DNA of 13,124 nt from Clostridiales bacterium. GTDB taxonomy: Bacteria; Bacillota; Clostridia; Christensenellales; Borkfalkiaceae. The translations under genes and the position numbers were made by a program. Under the pieces are notes generated by a model. That model had not been told where the DNA came from. It saw only the letters and a list, made by a program, of their open reading frames with translations, and ran no database searches. The DNA lies in the NCBI GenBank assembly GCA_015069525.1, contig SVIK01000034.1, positions 1 through 13,124 on the forward strand. Direction: 5' to 3'. Numbering within the stretch: position 1 is the first letter of the stretch; every line of letters starts with the position of its first letter. Below are positions 6,539-13,124 of the stretch, piece after piece.

Positions 6539-7903
6539 TCACTTCACCCCCGAAAGCGTTTGTATACTCACACGCAGTTCGCTTATTTCGCACCCGCCTT
6601 TCGGTTGAATGGACAAGGCAAAATTCTCCCCGCGCATCACCAAGCGCACTTCCGCACGTCCGTCCACGAATTGTATTTCCCTTCGCCACGACTTCTGTCC
6701 GTTTGCAAGCGTAATCGTAAAAGTGCCTTCTCCTGCAAAACGCATCTTGCGCACCGTCTTCACGCCTTGCACGCCAAAATCCGTCTGCACGGCAAACACC
6801 GCCTCTTGCCCGCTTGGCAAAACGCCGTCCTTGGCGAGCGTATACACGGTATTCCCGCACACGCCTATCGCCGTAGTATTGTTTCCAAACAAGCCGTTAA
6901 CCGTTGCCGTTTCGTATCCTTTTCCACTTTCCGCGTCAATTACAATCGTGCGTTTTTTGTTCCCTTTGTCCGTATACGCGACGAAGTATTGTCCAAATGC
7001 AAAAGCGCAAGTACAATCTTCCTCCGCACTTTCCACAGTCAAATTCTCGCCCGTTTTCTCCACCTTTACGCCATCGAAACGGCATACGCCAGAGCGCGTA
7101 AGGAAATACGCCCTTTCCCCGCCAACGTTGCCCACGCACGCTGAACCGAGCAATATTTTATCCCCGCCGTAGCAAACGTCCTTGCGTACGAAACTGCGCG
7201 CGCCTCCCGATACCTCTATCATGGATATCCCGTATTCGAACAATACGCACAGCTTGTTTTTCAGCGGTACGAGCCCAACGATTTTTCCACAATCGTCCCG
7301 CAAAAACAGCTTACCTCCACCCTCTACGCTTTCCGTAAAATCACTCGGCTCGTACGGGGCGGAATAGCAAAGGAAAAAATCCTCGCTCACGGCAAACACA
7401 CGCCCTCCGCAAAAGCAGGCAACCGCTTGACAAGAGATATCCTTCACGTACGCCAAATGTCCTTGACTCAGCCTGTATATCCCCAAATCGCAAACGAAAA
7501 TTGCCACGTGTGCGCCCTCTTTATCTACCGCACCCACGGACGCGCCGTTTGACAATACGCCAATGCTTTTGAATACGCCCGTTTCTTTATCAAAGAGATA
7601 TGCATTTCCGTTTTTAGCGATATAGCCAAGCTTTTCCTCTTTTTCGCCGTTCTCCTCTTCCGTCGCCAAAAACAATTTTACGGAAGAACCGCTTGATAGA
7701 TTGACGACGGCTTCGTCCATAAGAAAGGGAGTCAAACCAACGCCACGTTTTAATACGCCTTTCCCGCAGTCGCACCCTCTCGCTTGCGCACTAACGAGCG
7801 TATTTTGCGTACATACCCCTTTCCCTACGACGAATTCATCATACGTCCGTTCCACGTTTTGCACTTGTTTCCCGTATAAATTTTTTCCAAACCCAACGCT
7901 CAT
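6539..7903 (-). CDS. Probable tail hub / DNA-stabilisation protein, P22 gp10-like beta-propeller
   Basis: This 454-residue protein follows the connector gene through an ATGA overlap at 7903, with GAGGCGGTGG just upstream. A TTG start ten codons earlier is possible but less likely. The sequence is strand-rich with repeated short blades such as GNAYLFDKETGVFKSIG, YFLTRSGVCRFDG and FVAYTDKGNKKRTIVID, typical of a beta-propeller that reports display-like values. P22 gp10, the head-closure hub of short-tailed phages, has similar length (about 470), a propeller-like fold, and the same place after the portal, scaffold, coat and connector genes. The match is on length, fold pattern and order, not on a decisive motif. 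A cluster of cysteines near the N-terminus (GVCTQ, GCDCGKG) is unusual. An alternative is another virion propeller protein of unknown place. Confidence 0.6.
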   Translation of the reverse strand: MSVGFGKNLYGKQVQNVERTYDEFVVGKGVCTQNTLVSAQARGCDCGKGVLKRGVGLTPFLMDEAVVNLSSGSSVKLFLATEEENGEKEEKLGYIAKNGNAYLFDKETGVFKSIGVLSNGASVGAVDKEGAHVAIFVCDLGIYRLSQGHLAYVKDISCQAVACFCGGRVFAVSEDFFLCYSAPYEPSDFTESVEGGGKLFLRDDCGKIVGLVPLKNKLCVLFEYGISMIEVSGGARSFVRKDVCYGGDKILLGSACVGNVGGERAYFLTRSGVCRFDGVKVEKTGENLTVESAEEDCTCAFAFGQYFVAYTDKGNKKRTIVIDAESGKGYETATVNGLFGNNTTAIGVCGNTVYTLAKDGVLPSGQEAVFAVQTDFGVQGVKTVRKMRFAGEGTFTITLANGQKSWRREIQFVDGRAEVRLVMRGENFALSIQPKGGCEISELRVSIQTLSGVK

Positions 7904-8460
7904 ATCCACCGCCTCGAACGGATTACACGGCAAGGATTGGCACGATACGTCGCCGTGATAGCGTCCTTATATTTTTTATCCCAAACCGACGCTTCCTCAA
8001 ACATTCCTTGCGCCAAGGCGTATTCCGTCGCCATACCGTAAGCGAGCAACCGCGCGGAAACGTGCAAATGATAATCGCTTTCTCCGTCAAGCGTCTTCTT
8101 TTCCGGCGAGTAGGCATAACGGATTTTCCATTTCCCGCCCTGCGTTTTGAGATATTCGGGAAAGAGTGTAAACGGCGCTTCGTTGCCCCACTCGTCCGTC
8201 ACTTTAACAACGCGCACAACGGCACGCGAGAAAGCGCTGTACGGCACTGCGCCCGTCTCCGTTTCCACCTCCTCTTCGGCATACAACGGCAAATAGTCGA
8301 GAGCGAGTTCGTTTTCCACCAATTGAAAACAACGGAGCAACGCTTCCACCTCCGCCTCCGCTTCTTGCGAAGTCCCGTTAAAATACGCCTCCACCTTATC
8401 GACAAAACCAAGCTCCGTCGACGCCGTCAAAATTGCGTCTTTTACCGTAATGGTATTCAT
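7900..8460 (-). CDS. Probable head-tail connector / adaptor protein
   Basis: This is a 186-residue protein. I chose ATG 8460 (MNTITVKDAIL) because AAAGGAGGAG stands six bases upstream; a longer frame begins inside the hairpin after the capsid gene. An N-terminal helical half (TVKDAILTASTELGF, VEALLRCFQLVENELALDYL) precedes a strand-rich middle with GKWKIRYAYSP and a final helix (HVSARLLAYGMATEYALAQG, then WDKKYKDAI). This plan of N-terminal helices, beta section and C-terminal helix of DUF-type adaptors is common to portal-binding connectors of short-tailed phages such as P22 gp4 and T7 gp11, though no specific family is recognised. Position directly after the major capsid gene supports the role. 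It overlaps the hub-like gene by four bases. A connector role is inference from place and shape. Confidence 0.55.
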   Translation of the reverse strand: MNTITVKDAILTASTELGFVDKVEAYFNGTSQEAEAEVEALLRCFQLVENELALDYLPLYAEEEVETETGAVPYSAFSRAVVRVVKVTDEWGNEAPFTLFPEYLKTQGGKWKIRYAYSPEKKTLDGESDYHLHVSARLLAYGMATEYALAQGMFEEASVWDKKYKDAITATYRANPCRVIRSRRWI

Positions 8461-8477
8461 ATTTTCTCCTCCTTTAC

Positions 8478-8519
8478 AAAAATAAGCGTCCGTGTCCGCT
8501 TGAACGCGCACACGGACGC
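8478..8519 (-). terminator. Hairpin with U-tract between the capsid and connector genes
   Basis: GCGTCCGTGT (8486-8495) and ACACGGACGC (8510-8519) pair perfectly over ten bases around a 14-base loop, and TAAGC/GCTTA flanks (8483-8487 and 8522-8526) offer an alternative outer pairing. On the minus strand the stem is followed by TTATTTTT (8485-8478). It starts 21 bases after the capsid stop codon. It looks like an intrinsic, probably partial, terminator within the operon that would lower expression of the three downstream genes relative to the capsid protein. Confidence 0.72.
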
Positions 8520-8540
8520 CCGCTTAAAAATTCGTCCCGA

Positions 8541-9713
8541 TTACGCTTCGGTAATTCCCGAAAGCATACCTTGTCCGTTGGGACGTTCGCACATAAGTTC
8601 GGCATACTTAACAAGCGTCGCCGTAAACACGGGCTTGGTAGGCACTTGTTTAAGCACTTTGCCGTCTTCGCCCTCCAACCATTTCCAATCGCAAAGCTGA
8701 TGCAATTTGAAATCGTCGGTATTTAAAAGATACATGGTTCCTTCGGGGCAGAATCTATCCGCCACTACGGGCACGCCGTTAAAGTTCAACGCGTTGAATC
8801 CGCCTTCAATCTTCATCGTAGGCAACGCCACGCCAAGGTTCTTATAATATTCGCTAAGCGCGCGTTTAACGCCCCAAGAGCAAACGATAAAGTTCACTTG
8901 GCTACCCGAAACCTCTTCAATTGCGTCCATCGCCTTTTGAATAACGTTTTCGCTGATAGCACCCACCTCCGTATGAATATAGGGCATCAAAGCGGGATTT
9001 TTCGTTCTGTCCACGCCGTATAACGTATCCGCCTCGAAAATCGCTTTCAACCCCGTAATTTCATAACCGAAGGAATTATGAATACATATAAGCGATTCGC
9101 CCGCGATTACCATAGAAAGCGGTTTCGCACCGGTAAAGCGCACCGTTTTGTTTTCACGGTCAACGTGCACAACCAAGTAATTACGCCCGTATACCGTCGT
9201 ACCGTCAGCCGAATAAAAGTCTACGAGAAGTCCCTCGACCATACCGCTCATATCCGTCATTTCCAATACGTTATCCGTCATCGTCAAGCCTTTCGCAATA
9301 CCGATACGACCGCTACCGTCGCCGTAGAGCATTCTACCAAAATTAAAATTCGCACTCTTGATAAGGTCTTGCATTTCGCTATTGAGCAAGTTTACGAAAG
9401 CCCCCTCGCTGTTTGCCGATGCGCGGAGCGCCTTATCGGAAATTTCAATCGTACCGTAAAGATTTTTCAAGGTCGTGGTAAACATGACGCTCGTTTCAGA
9501 GGAAGCGGTAGGCAACGCGCCCGTTTCGCTTCCTGCGGAAATACCGCCGTTTACGCCCAATTTAACCAATTTTTTTACGTCCTTACCCACGACGTCCGTC
9601 GTAGATTGTGCAATTCTCGCAAGCAACGGGTTCGCCTTTTTGTCAATAGCCTCCGTCACCGCGTCAAGATAAAAAGATTTCAATGCGTTATCCGCACTTT
9701 CAATAGTCACCAT
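8541..9713 (-). CDS. Phage major capsid protein (HK97-fold type)
   Basis: This 390-residue protein has the usual size and layout of a phage coat protein. An N-terminal helical arm (residues 1-50, DNALKSFYLDAVTEAI) is followed by a Gly/Ser/Thr-rich loop (GGISAGSETGALPTASSE), then LYGTIEISDKALRAS, the conserved entry to the core with the spine helix (SEMQDLIKSANFNFGRMLYGDG). A strand-rich insertion follows (VYGRNYLVVHVDRENKTVRFTG), then a C-terminal core with NGVPVVADRFCPEGTMYLLN, the pattern of the coat-protein axial domain. It lies directly after the scaffold-like gene and is preceded by a strong AAGGAG site in a leader shared with the portal gene. It should assemble the icosahedral head around the scaffold. 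The stop is followed by a hairpin. The family call is firm; the closest phage group is not decided. Confidence 0.9.
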   Translation of the reverse strand: MVTIESADNALKSFYLDAVTEAIDKKANPLLARIAQSTTDVVGKDVKKLVKLGVNGGISAGSETGALPTASSETSVMFTTTLKNLYGTIEISDKALRASANSEGAFVNLLNSEMQDLIKSANFNFGRMLYGDGSGRIGIAKGLTMTDNVLEMTDMSGMVEGLLVDFYSADGTTVYGRNYLVVHVDRENKTVRFTGAKPLSMVIAGESLICIHNSFGYEITGLKAIFEADTLYGVDRTKNPALMPYIHTEVGAISENVIQKAMDAIEEVSGSQVNFIVCSWGVKRALSEYYKNLGVALPTMKIEGGFNALNFNGVPVVADRFCPEGTMYLLNTDDFKLHQLCDWKWLEGEDGKVLKQVPTKPVFTATLVKYAELMCERPNGQGMLSGITEA

Positions 9714-9723
9714 AATAATTTTT

Positions 9724-9744
9724 CTCCTTTTTTATTTCTGTTTA
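9724..9744 (-). repeat. A-rich ribosome-site leader of the capsid gene, duplicated before the portal gene
   Basis: On the minus strand the leader reads TAAACAGAAATAAAAAAG then GAG, eleven bases or so before the capsid ATG. The first 18 bases are identical to those at 12454-12437, before the portal start, where only three extra bases (AAG) separate the run from GGAG. The scaffold gene has a related AGAAATAATAAGGAG leader at 10472-10486. Confidence 0.7.
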
Positions 9745-9747
9745 GCT

Positions 9748-10467
9748 TTACGCCTCAGCGTTGCCGTTTTTCAACCAGCGCAACGCCATTTCCCCTGCTT
9801 CCCGAAGGGATTTCGCTTTTTTAGGTGGCGTGGGAAGCACTCCGTTTCCGCCACGAATTAACGGCGCGCCCGATTTTCCTACCGAGTGCAAATATTCCCC
9901 GATAATTTTCAACCGCACCTCCTCGTTTTCGCTTGCCAAACGGTAGAGCTCGTCAGACGAAGACGTCGGCTCTTTTCGGCTCGACGCAACGGACGGTTCT
10001 TCCGCAATCAATCGCACGTCCCCGCCCTTATTCTCTACCGTATTTTGCTCGCATACCGATGCCGACGTATTTTTTTCGCCGTACACCGTGCCCAAAAGGT
10101 CGGGTTTCTCCGCGTCCGTTTCTTCCAAGGCGCATACGTTCGCCCCTTCCAAATCCGCAATAAAGCCGTCGAATTCTTTATTCTCCGCCTTTATCTTTTC
10201 AGCGTTCTTGCGCAATTTTTCCACCGCGCCCGCCTCGCGTTGTCCCGCTTTGAAATTCTCCGCTTCCCTTTCGAGTATTTTCAGCCTTTGACTGCGTCTC
10301 GTGAATTCCGCTTGCAAGCAGTCGTATGCCTTTTTAAGGGCGTCTACGTCTTTAAACTTCCCTACCGTCGAAGCGCTATTCGGGCAGTCCCCCTCCGCTC
10401 CCGTATTCGCCGTTGCGATTGCTTCCGTTTGGACGTCTTGTACGTTCTCGTTATCCTTATTTTCCAT
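9748..10467 (-). CDS. Phage head scaffolding-like protein
   Basis: This is a 239-residue acidic protein. An unstructured Asn/Asp/Glu-rich N-terminus (1-35) leads into KFKDVDALKKAYDCLQAEFTRR (37-58) and a coiled-coil-like helix to about residue 100 (LKILEREAENF, VEKLRKNAEKIKAENKEF). A low-complexity linker follows, and the C-terminal end carries APLIRGGNG, TPPKKAKSLREAGEMALRWLKN. The combination of the KFKD...EAEFTR start, long charged helix and TPP-containing C-terminal helix is one I recall from scaffold proteins beside capsid genes in Clostridia phages. Placement between portal and coat genes is the classic scaffold position. It starts 15 bases after the portal stop, behind AAGGAG. It should form an internal core during procapsid assembly and leave the mature head. 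No protease gene is visible in the window. The family name is an inference. Confidence 0.75.
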   Translation of the reverse strand: MENKDNENVQDVQTEAIATANTGAEGDCPNSASTVGKFKDVDALKKAYDCLQAEFTRRSQRLKILEREAENFKAGQREAGAVEKLRKNAEKIKAENKEFDGFIADLEGANVCALEETDAEKPDLLGTVYGEKNTSASVCEQNTVENKGGDVRLIAEEPSVASSRKEPTSSSDELYRLASENEEVRLKIIGEYLHSVGKSGAPLIRGGNGVLPTPPKKAKSLREAGEMALRWLKNGNAEA

Positions 10468-10482
10468 ATTCTTTTCTCCTTA

Positions 10483-12423
10483 TTATTTCTTTTCAACCAA
10501 TACTTGCCCGCTTGTTTTTTCCTCTGCTTGGGTTTTTTCCTCTGCTTGGGCTTTTTCTTCCTTTTTATGCAAAGCGATATGTTTTACGTAGCGCTTTTTC
10601 AACTCCTCTTTGTCCTCGCGCTTTTTAAACTCCGCCGAGAGTAAAAATCTCGTATGCTCGGTAATATGAAGCGCGTGCGCGTCATACTCGTCAGGGAGCA
10701 CGTCCTCTTTTAACATCTGCAAGTTCTCTTCCCCTGCCTTGACGATATGTAAGGAAGAAATATCCCTTGCGTTTTCCACGCTTCCAAAGCCGAACGCGTC
10801 CAAAATACGGTTCTTATTCTCCACGGAAATTTCCCCGTTTTCGTCGCTCAACAAGCCCGCCTCGTACAAGCGGAGCACGGTATTGCGCTTTTCTTCGGCG
10901 GACACGGCGGATTTTACGTCAAACTGCACGTCGCTCACGTCAAGGTCGGTCGCGTTAAAATAATGCACCTGCGTTTTCTTGTTTTCCCCCGTCAACGTCA
11001 TCAAACGCGCAGTACCAGCAAACTGACGGTATAATCTCAAAATTTGTCTGCCGACCCCTTTAAGCGCACGCTCTATGCTCCCTACCGTAGCGGATAAACG
11101 CGATTCGTCTTGTGCCAAAAGCAGTTGAAGCCCCGACGCACTCGTCACCCTTGTCGGCGTCGAATTTTGCGACAAATCGCTCACCCCGCTTATCAGCGTA
11201 AATTCCTTTTCCAGCCACTCTTCCTCTCGCGCAAATTCCGTAGGCACGTTGCCACAGTCGATAAGTTCCGGCGCTTTGCCTCCTTGACGGTAAACGAGCA
11301 CTTTCCCCGGCGCCAACCCTTCCTCGGCAAGTTCGTCCGTATCCACCGAGCCGTCTTCCACCGCGATAACGCCCATTGCCATGCGGTTTAAAAACTCGTG
11401 TTTTCTATTGCGCACCGCGTTGTACGCCCTTTGCAACGGGATTAATCTATCGATTACGCTACTCCCGAAAAAGGAAGCGGGCAACCGTAAACAATCCTGT
11501 TTAATAAAGGGAAATACTCTTTCCCCTCTATCGCCGTTTTCATAAGGGAGCTCCCCTTGATAAAGGAGCTTATCCCCCGCCACAATCTCCACTTTGCCGT
11601 TAGGAAAGGCGTTGCAAGGCTTCGTATATCGTTCGATAAGTATCACGCCGTCACGTACGGGGGTGGCGTTCGCTCCAAAGGCTTGCGCGGGCAATTTCCC
11701 CGCAGAGGGTTCGCTGTAATTCCCCGTATATTCGTTTAACGGTTCTTCCTTTACCGCCACACCGAACCGTTCAAACACGTAATCCGCCGACACCGCTTGC
11801 GCATGGATAATGCTTTGTAATCCCTCTATCCCTTCCACGTCCAATCTATCGGGATAAATTTCAAAAGGGGAAACGGCGCTCACCGACACTTCGCCCTCGA
11901 ACACGGGGTTGTCGTCCTCGTCCACGGCAATCTGTCTTCCGCCCATCTCGTCCCAAACGATTTTGTAAAAGGCACTCCCGCACGTTTCCGCCCACAGCGT
12001 ACACCTCGACACCGTTTCCGCAAAACCGATACGTTCCTGCACGTATTTCAGCACCCCCGTCGCCAATTTTGCCGCTTTAATATCCCCTTCCTCGTCCGAA
12101 AAGGCGCGCACGTTTAACGTGGGCAACGATTTTTCCAGCTTAGCGATTCTCGAATCGACCATCGGCGCAATATGGTTGAATACCCTACGCGATTGCCAGT
12201 AAAACTGTTTATCCTCCTGTGTCAATCCGCCGAGTGGCGACACGTCGCAGTATTGATTTCCACTTAAAAAATTCATGTTAAGTAGCCAACCGTTTTCCAC
12301 GCTACGTCTTGCCTCTCTTCTCTCTTCGAAATCCGCCCGAATTTCTTGCACGAGCCGTTTTTCTTCACGTTCCCTTGCCTTTTCCTTTTCCTCTTCTACC
12401 TGCTTTTTTTCATCTCGCGTCAT
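10483..12423 (-). CDS. Phage portal protein, P22-like
   Basis: The portal is the dodecameric ring at one head vertex through which DNA is packaged and ejected. This 646-residue protein has the P22-type layout. An N-terminal charged coiled helix (1-45, rich in Glu/Lys/Arg) precedes WLLNMNFLSGNQY and VFNHIAPMVDSRIAKLE, then the wing/stem region with LRLPASFFGSSVIDRLIPLQRAYNAVRNRKHEFL, the conserved segment of P22-like portals. Then come ISGVSDLSQN and a long helical region (GLQLLLAQDESRL, RALKGVGRQILRLYRQF). The C-terminal 60 residues are helical and very charged. P22 gp1 is about 725 residues, so the size is close. ATG 12423 overlaps the preceding stop by four bases, behind AAGGAG. A perfect 18-base duplication near the 3' end adds one QAEEKT unit to the tail. 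Confidence 0.9.
   Translation of the reverse strand: MTRDEKKQVEEEKEKAREREEKRLVQEIRADFEERREARRSVENGWLLNMNFLSGNQYCDVSPLGGLTQEDKQFYWQSRRVFNHIAPMVDSRIAKLEKSLPTLNVRAFSDEEGDIKAAKLATGVLKYVQERIGFAETVSRCTLWAETCGSAFYKIVWDEMGGRQIAVDEDDNPVFEGEVSVSAVSPFEIYPDRLDVEGIEGLQSIIHAQAVSADYVFERFGVAVKEEPLNEYTGNYSEPSAGKLPAQAFGANATPVRDGVILIERYTKPCNAFPNGKVEIVAGDKLLYQGELPYENGDRGERVFPFIKQDCLRLPASFFGSSVIDRLIPLQRAYNAVRNRKHEFLNRMAMGVIAVEDGSVDTDELAEEGLAPGKVLVYRQGGKAPELIDCGNVPTEFAREEEWLEKEFTLISGVSDLSQNSTPTRVTSASGLQLLLAQDESRLSATVGSIERALKGVGRQILRLYRQFAGTARLMTLTGENKKTQVHYFNATDLDVSDVQFDVKSAVSAEEKRNTVLRLYEAGLLSDENGEISVENKNRILDAFGFGSVENARDISSLHIVKAGEENLQMLKEDVLPDEYDAHALHITEHTRFLLSAEFKKREDKEELKKRYVKHIALHKKEEKAQAEEKTQAEEKTSGQVLVEKK
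10515..10550. repeat. Perfect tandem duplication of 18 bases within the portal gene
   Basis: The unit TTTTTTCCTCTGCTTGGG occurs twice in direct succession (10515-10532 and 10533-10550). On the minus strand it is in frame and encodes two copies of QAEEKT in the charged C-terminal tail of the portal. It could change copy number by slippage without breaking the frame. Confidence 0.9.
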
Positions 12424-12821
12424 GCTTTATCTCCTTCTTTTTTATTTCTGTTTACTCGCTTTCTCGGCTTCGAGCGCGGTTTTCTTTCCGTTTTTTTCGC
12501 TTCTTTTTCCTTTTCGACGCATACCTGCCCGTCTTCTTTGACCAATTTAAGCGCCTTTTTTTCCGCCTCGCCAAGCTCCGCCAATAAACGTTTTTTCTCT
12601 CTTTCCAATTCCTCGTCCGTCATTTCCGCATAAGAAAGCCCCCTTTCCGCAAGAAGTAGCTGTACCGCTTTCAAATCGGGCGGAACGTCCTTTTTCGTCT
12701 TTTTCCGCTTCGTCAATTTCAGTTCCCCGTCCACCTCGGCGTATTCTTCCGTCACCTCGGCGACTTGAAACCCAAGCGCCACTTTCACGAGCGCTTTTTC
12801 AATTTTCTCCTTTTCGTCCAT
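12420..12821 (-). CDS. Small phage packaging-region protein of unknown function (terminase-small-subunit-like segment)
   Basis: This is a 133-residue protein between large terminase and portal. Residues 8-57 read KALVKVALGFQVAEVTEEY, then a basic Lys-rich stretch and KKDVPPDLKAVQLLL. I recall a similar KALL.RA.GY...EV...(K)EVPPD..A..FWLKN pattern in the C-terminal part of some phage small-terminase or DNA-packaging proteins, but here there is no N-terminal helix-turn-helix and the gene follows rather than precedes the large subunit. Residues 62-95 look like a charged helix (MTDEELEREKKRLLAEL) and the C-terminal 35 residues are basic (KKTERKPRSKPRKRVNRNKK), suggesting nucleic-acid binding. ATG 12821 follows AGGAGG by four bases. 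It overlaps the portal start by an ATGA junction. The link to packaging is tentative. Confidence 0.65.
   Translation of the reverse strand: MDEKEKIEKALVKVALGFQVAEVTEEYAEVDGELKLTKRKKTKKDVPPDLKAVQLLLAERGLSYAEMTDEELEREKKRLLAELGEAEKKALKLVKEDGQVCVEKEKEAKKTERKPRSKPRKRVNRNKKEGDKA
12431..12454 (-). repeat. A-rich ribosome-site leader of the portal gene, copy of the capsid leader
   Basis: On the minus strand the sequence TAAACAGAAATAAAAAAG then AAGGAG lies just before the portal ATG, inside the 3' end of the preceding gene, where it encodes the last residues NRNKKEG. Its first 18 bases are the same as those before the capsid gene, indicating a duplicated leader. Confidence 0.7.
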
Positions 12822-12829
12822 CTCTCCTC

Positions 12830-13124
12830 CTAACTTTCCAATCTCCGCCGTTGCCCAAGCCTTCGTATCATCGTTTCCTTATCCTTTTGTATCACCGTCT
12901 TTTCCGCTTTTAACGGCGTTTTCTTCGGCCTACTCATCAAATAATAGCGCATCTCGTCAAGGCTGTGGTCGTTCACCTTTCTCGGCATATCGCCACTCCC
13001 CCAACGGTATCCTTTCAGCTCGGAAATCAAATGCGTGCAGTTTTTGAAAATATAGATATTGGGCAAACCGTTTTTTTGATTAAGGTAGCTCTTTACCCGC
13101 GCAATCCCCGAAAACAAATCCTTT
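12830..13124 (-). CDS. terL: C-terminal end of the phage large terminase subunit, 5' end outside the window
   Basis: The frame is open to the window edge, so this is the last 97 residues or so of a longer protein; a TTG at 13117 is not a likely start. The visible part fits the RNase H-like nuclease domain of large terminases. GIARVKSYL is followed by a strand (NIYIFKNCTHLISELKGYRW) and then NDHSLDEMRYYLMSRP. The Asp in DHSLDEMRYY is the position of the last catalytic acidic residue of the nuclease, in the familiar DHALDALRY pattern. The final 30 residues are basic and variable. The enzyme cuts and packages phage DNA into procapsids through the portal. The gene is the first seen of the phage operon and is spaced eight bases from the next gene. 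Recognition is by motif; the ATPase half lies outside. Confidence 0.85.
   Translation of the reverse strand, partial: KDLFSGIARVKSYLNQKNGLPNIYIFKNCTHLISELKGYRWGSGDMPRKVNDHSLDEMRYYLMSRPKKTPLKAEKTVIQKDKETMIRRLGQRRRLES

Noticed and set aside
9078..9824. Long plus-strand open frame of 248 residues opposite the capsid gene, and similar ones at 9886-10644, 8008-8700 and 4346-4999
   Set aside because: They are antisense to genes with clear family matches, have no ribosome site in context, and their products are basic, Arg/Phe/His-rich translations typical of shadow frames.
13115..13117. TTG at the window edge as the start of a 95-residue gene
   Set aside because: The frame stays open to the window end and the product is plainly the C-terminal nuclease part of a large terminase.

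Overview
The window looks like a chromosomal segment of a low- to mid-GC Gram-positive bacterium, probably a gut-type Clostridia (Bacillota). The pointers are AAGGAGG-type ribosome sites before most genes, consensus sigma-A promoters with extended -10 elements, U-tailed hairpin terminators, a small membrane protein of a style common in Clostridia, and a B. subtilis-like TrmB/Dut pair. No rRNA, tRNA or other taxonomic marker is present, so the assignment is an inference.

Layout. (1) Bases 1-636, plus strand and clearly more AT-rich than the rest: the 3' end of a gene ending in a DUF6883-like domain, then a tightly coupled DUF4926-like gene. I read this as a toxin/immunity-type pair. It ends in two stacked hairpin terminators (678-735), one of which also serves the convergent gene. 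(2) Bases 763-4046, minus strand: a substrate-binding lipoprotein, an ABC permease and an ATPase in one operon (SsuABC/NMT1-type importer), followed by a formate/nitrite-family channel with its own near-perfect promoter. (3) Bases 4197-5357, minus strand: dut-trmB, a nucleotide/tRNA housekeeping operon with its own promoter and terminator. (4) Bases 5484-6002: a lone gene for a small membrane-anchored protein with two CxxCG knuckles, with its own promoter and terminator. (5) Bases 6049-13124, minus strand: a continuous phage head and DNA-packaging cassette. In transcription order it holds the large terminase C-terminus, a small basic/acidic protein, a P22-like portal, a scaffold-like protein, the major capsid protein, a connector-like protein, a gp10-like propeller/hub and an unknown 162-residue protein. 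Genes are overlapping or nearly so, apart from a terminator-like hairpin just after the capsid gene that could reduce expression of downstream genes.

The phage cassette has the gene order of a short-tailed (P22-type) head module. It stops at base 6049 with no tail fibre, lysis or integration gene before ordinary bacterial genes begin. It is therefore either the end of a prophage that has lost its late genes, or a reduced or domesticated particle-forming locus. Upstream sequence beyond the window (terminase N-terminus, regulators, integrase) would decide between these.

Stretches without genes are short. 637-762 holds terminators, 1471-1575 a promoter, 4047-4196 a terminator, 5358-5546 a promoter and a terminator, 5910-6048 a promoter and a T-rich tract, and 8461-8540 a hairpin. 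No CRISPR array, insertion sequence, tRNA or attachment site was seen.
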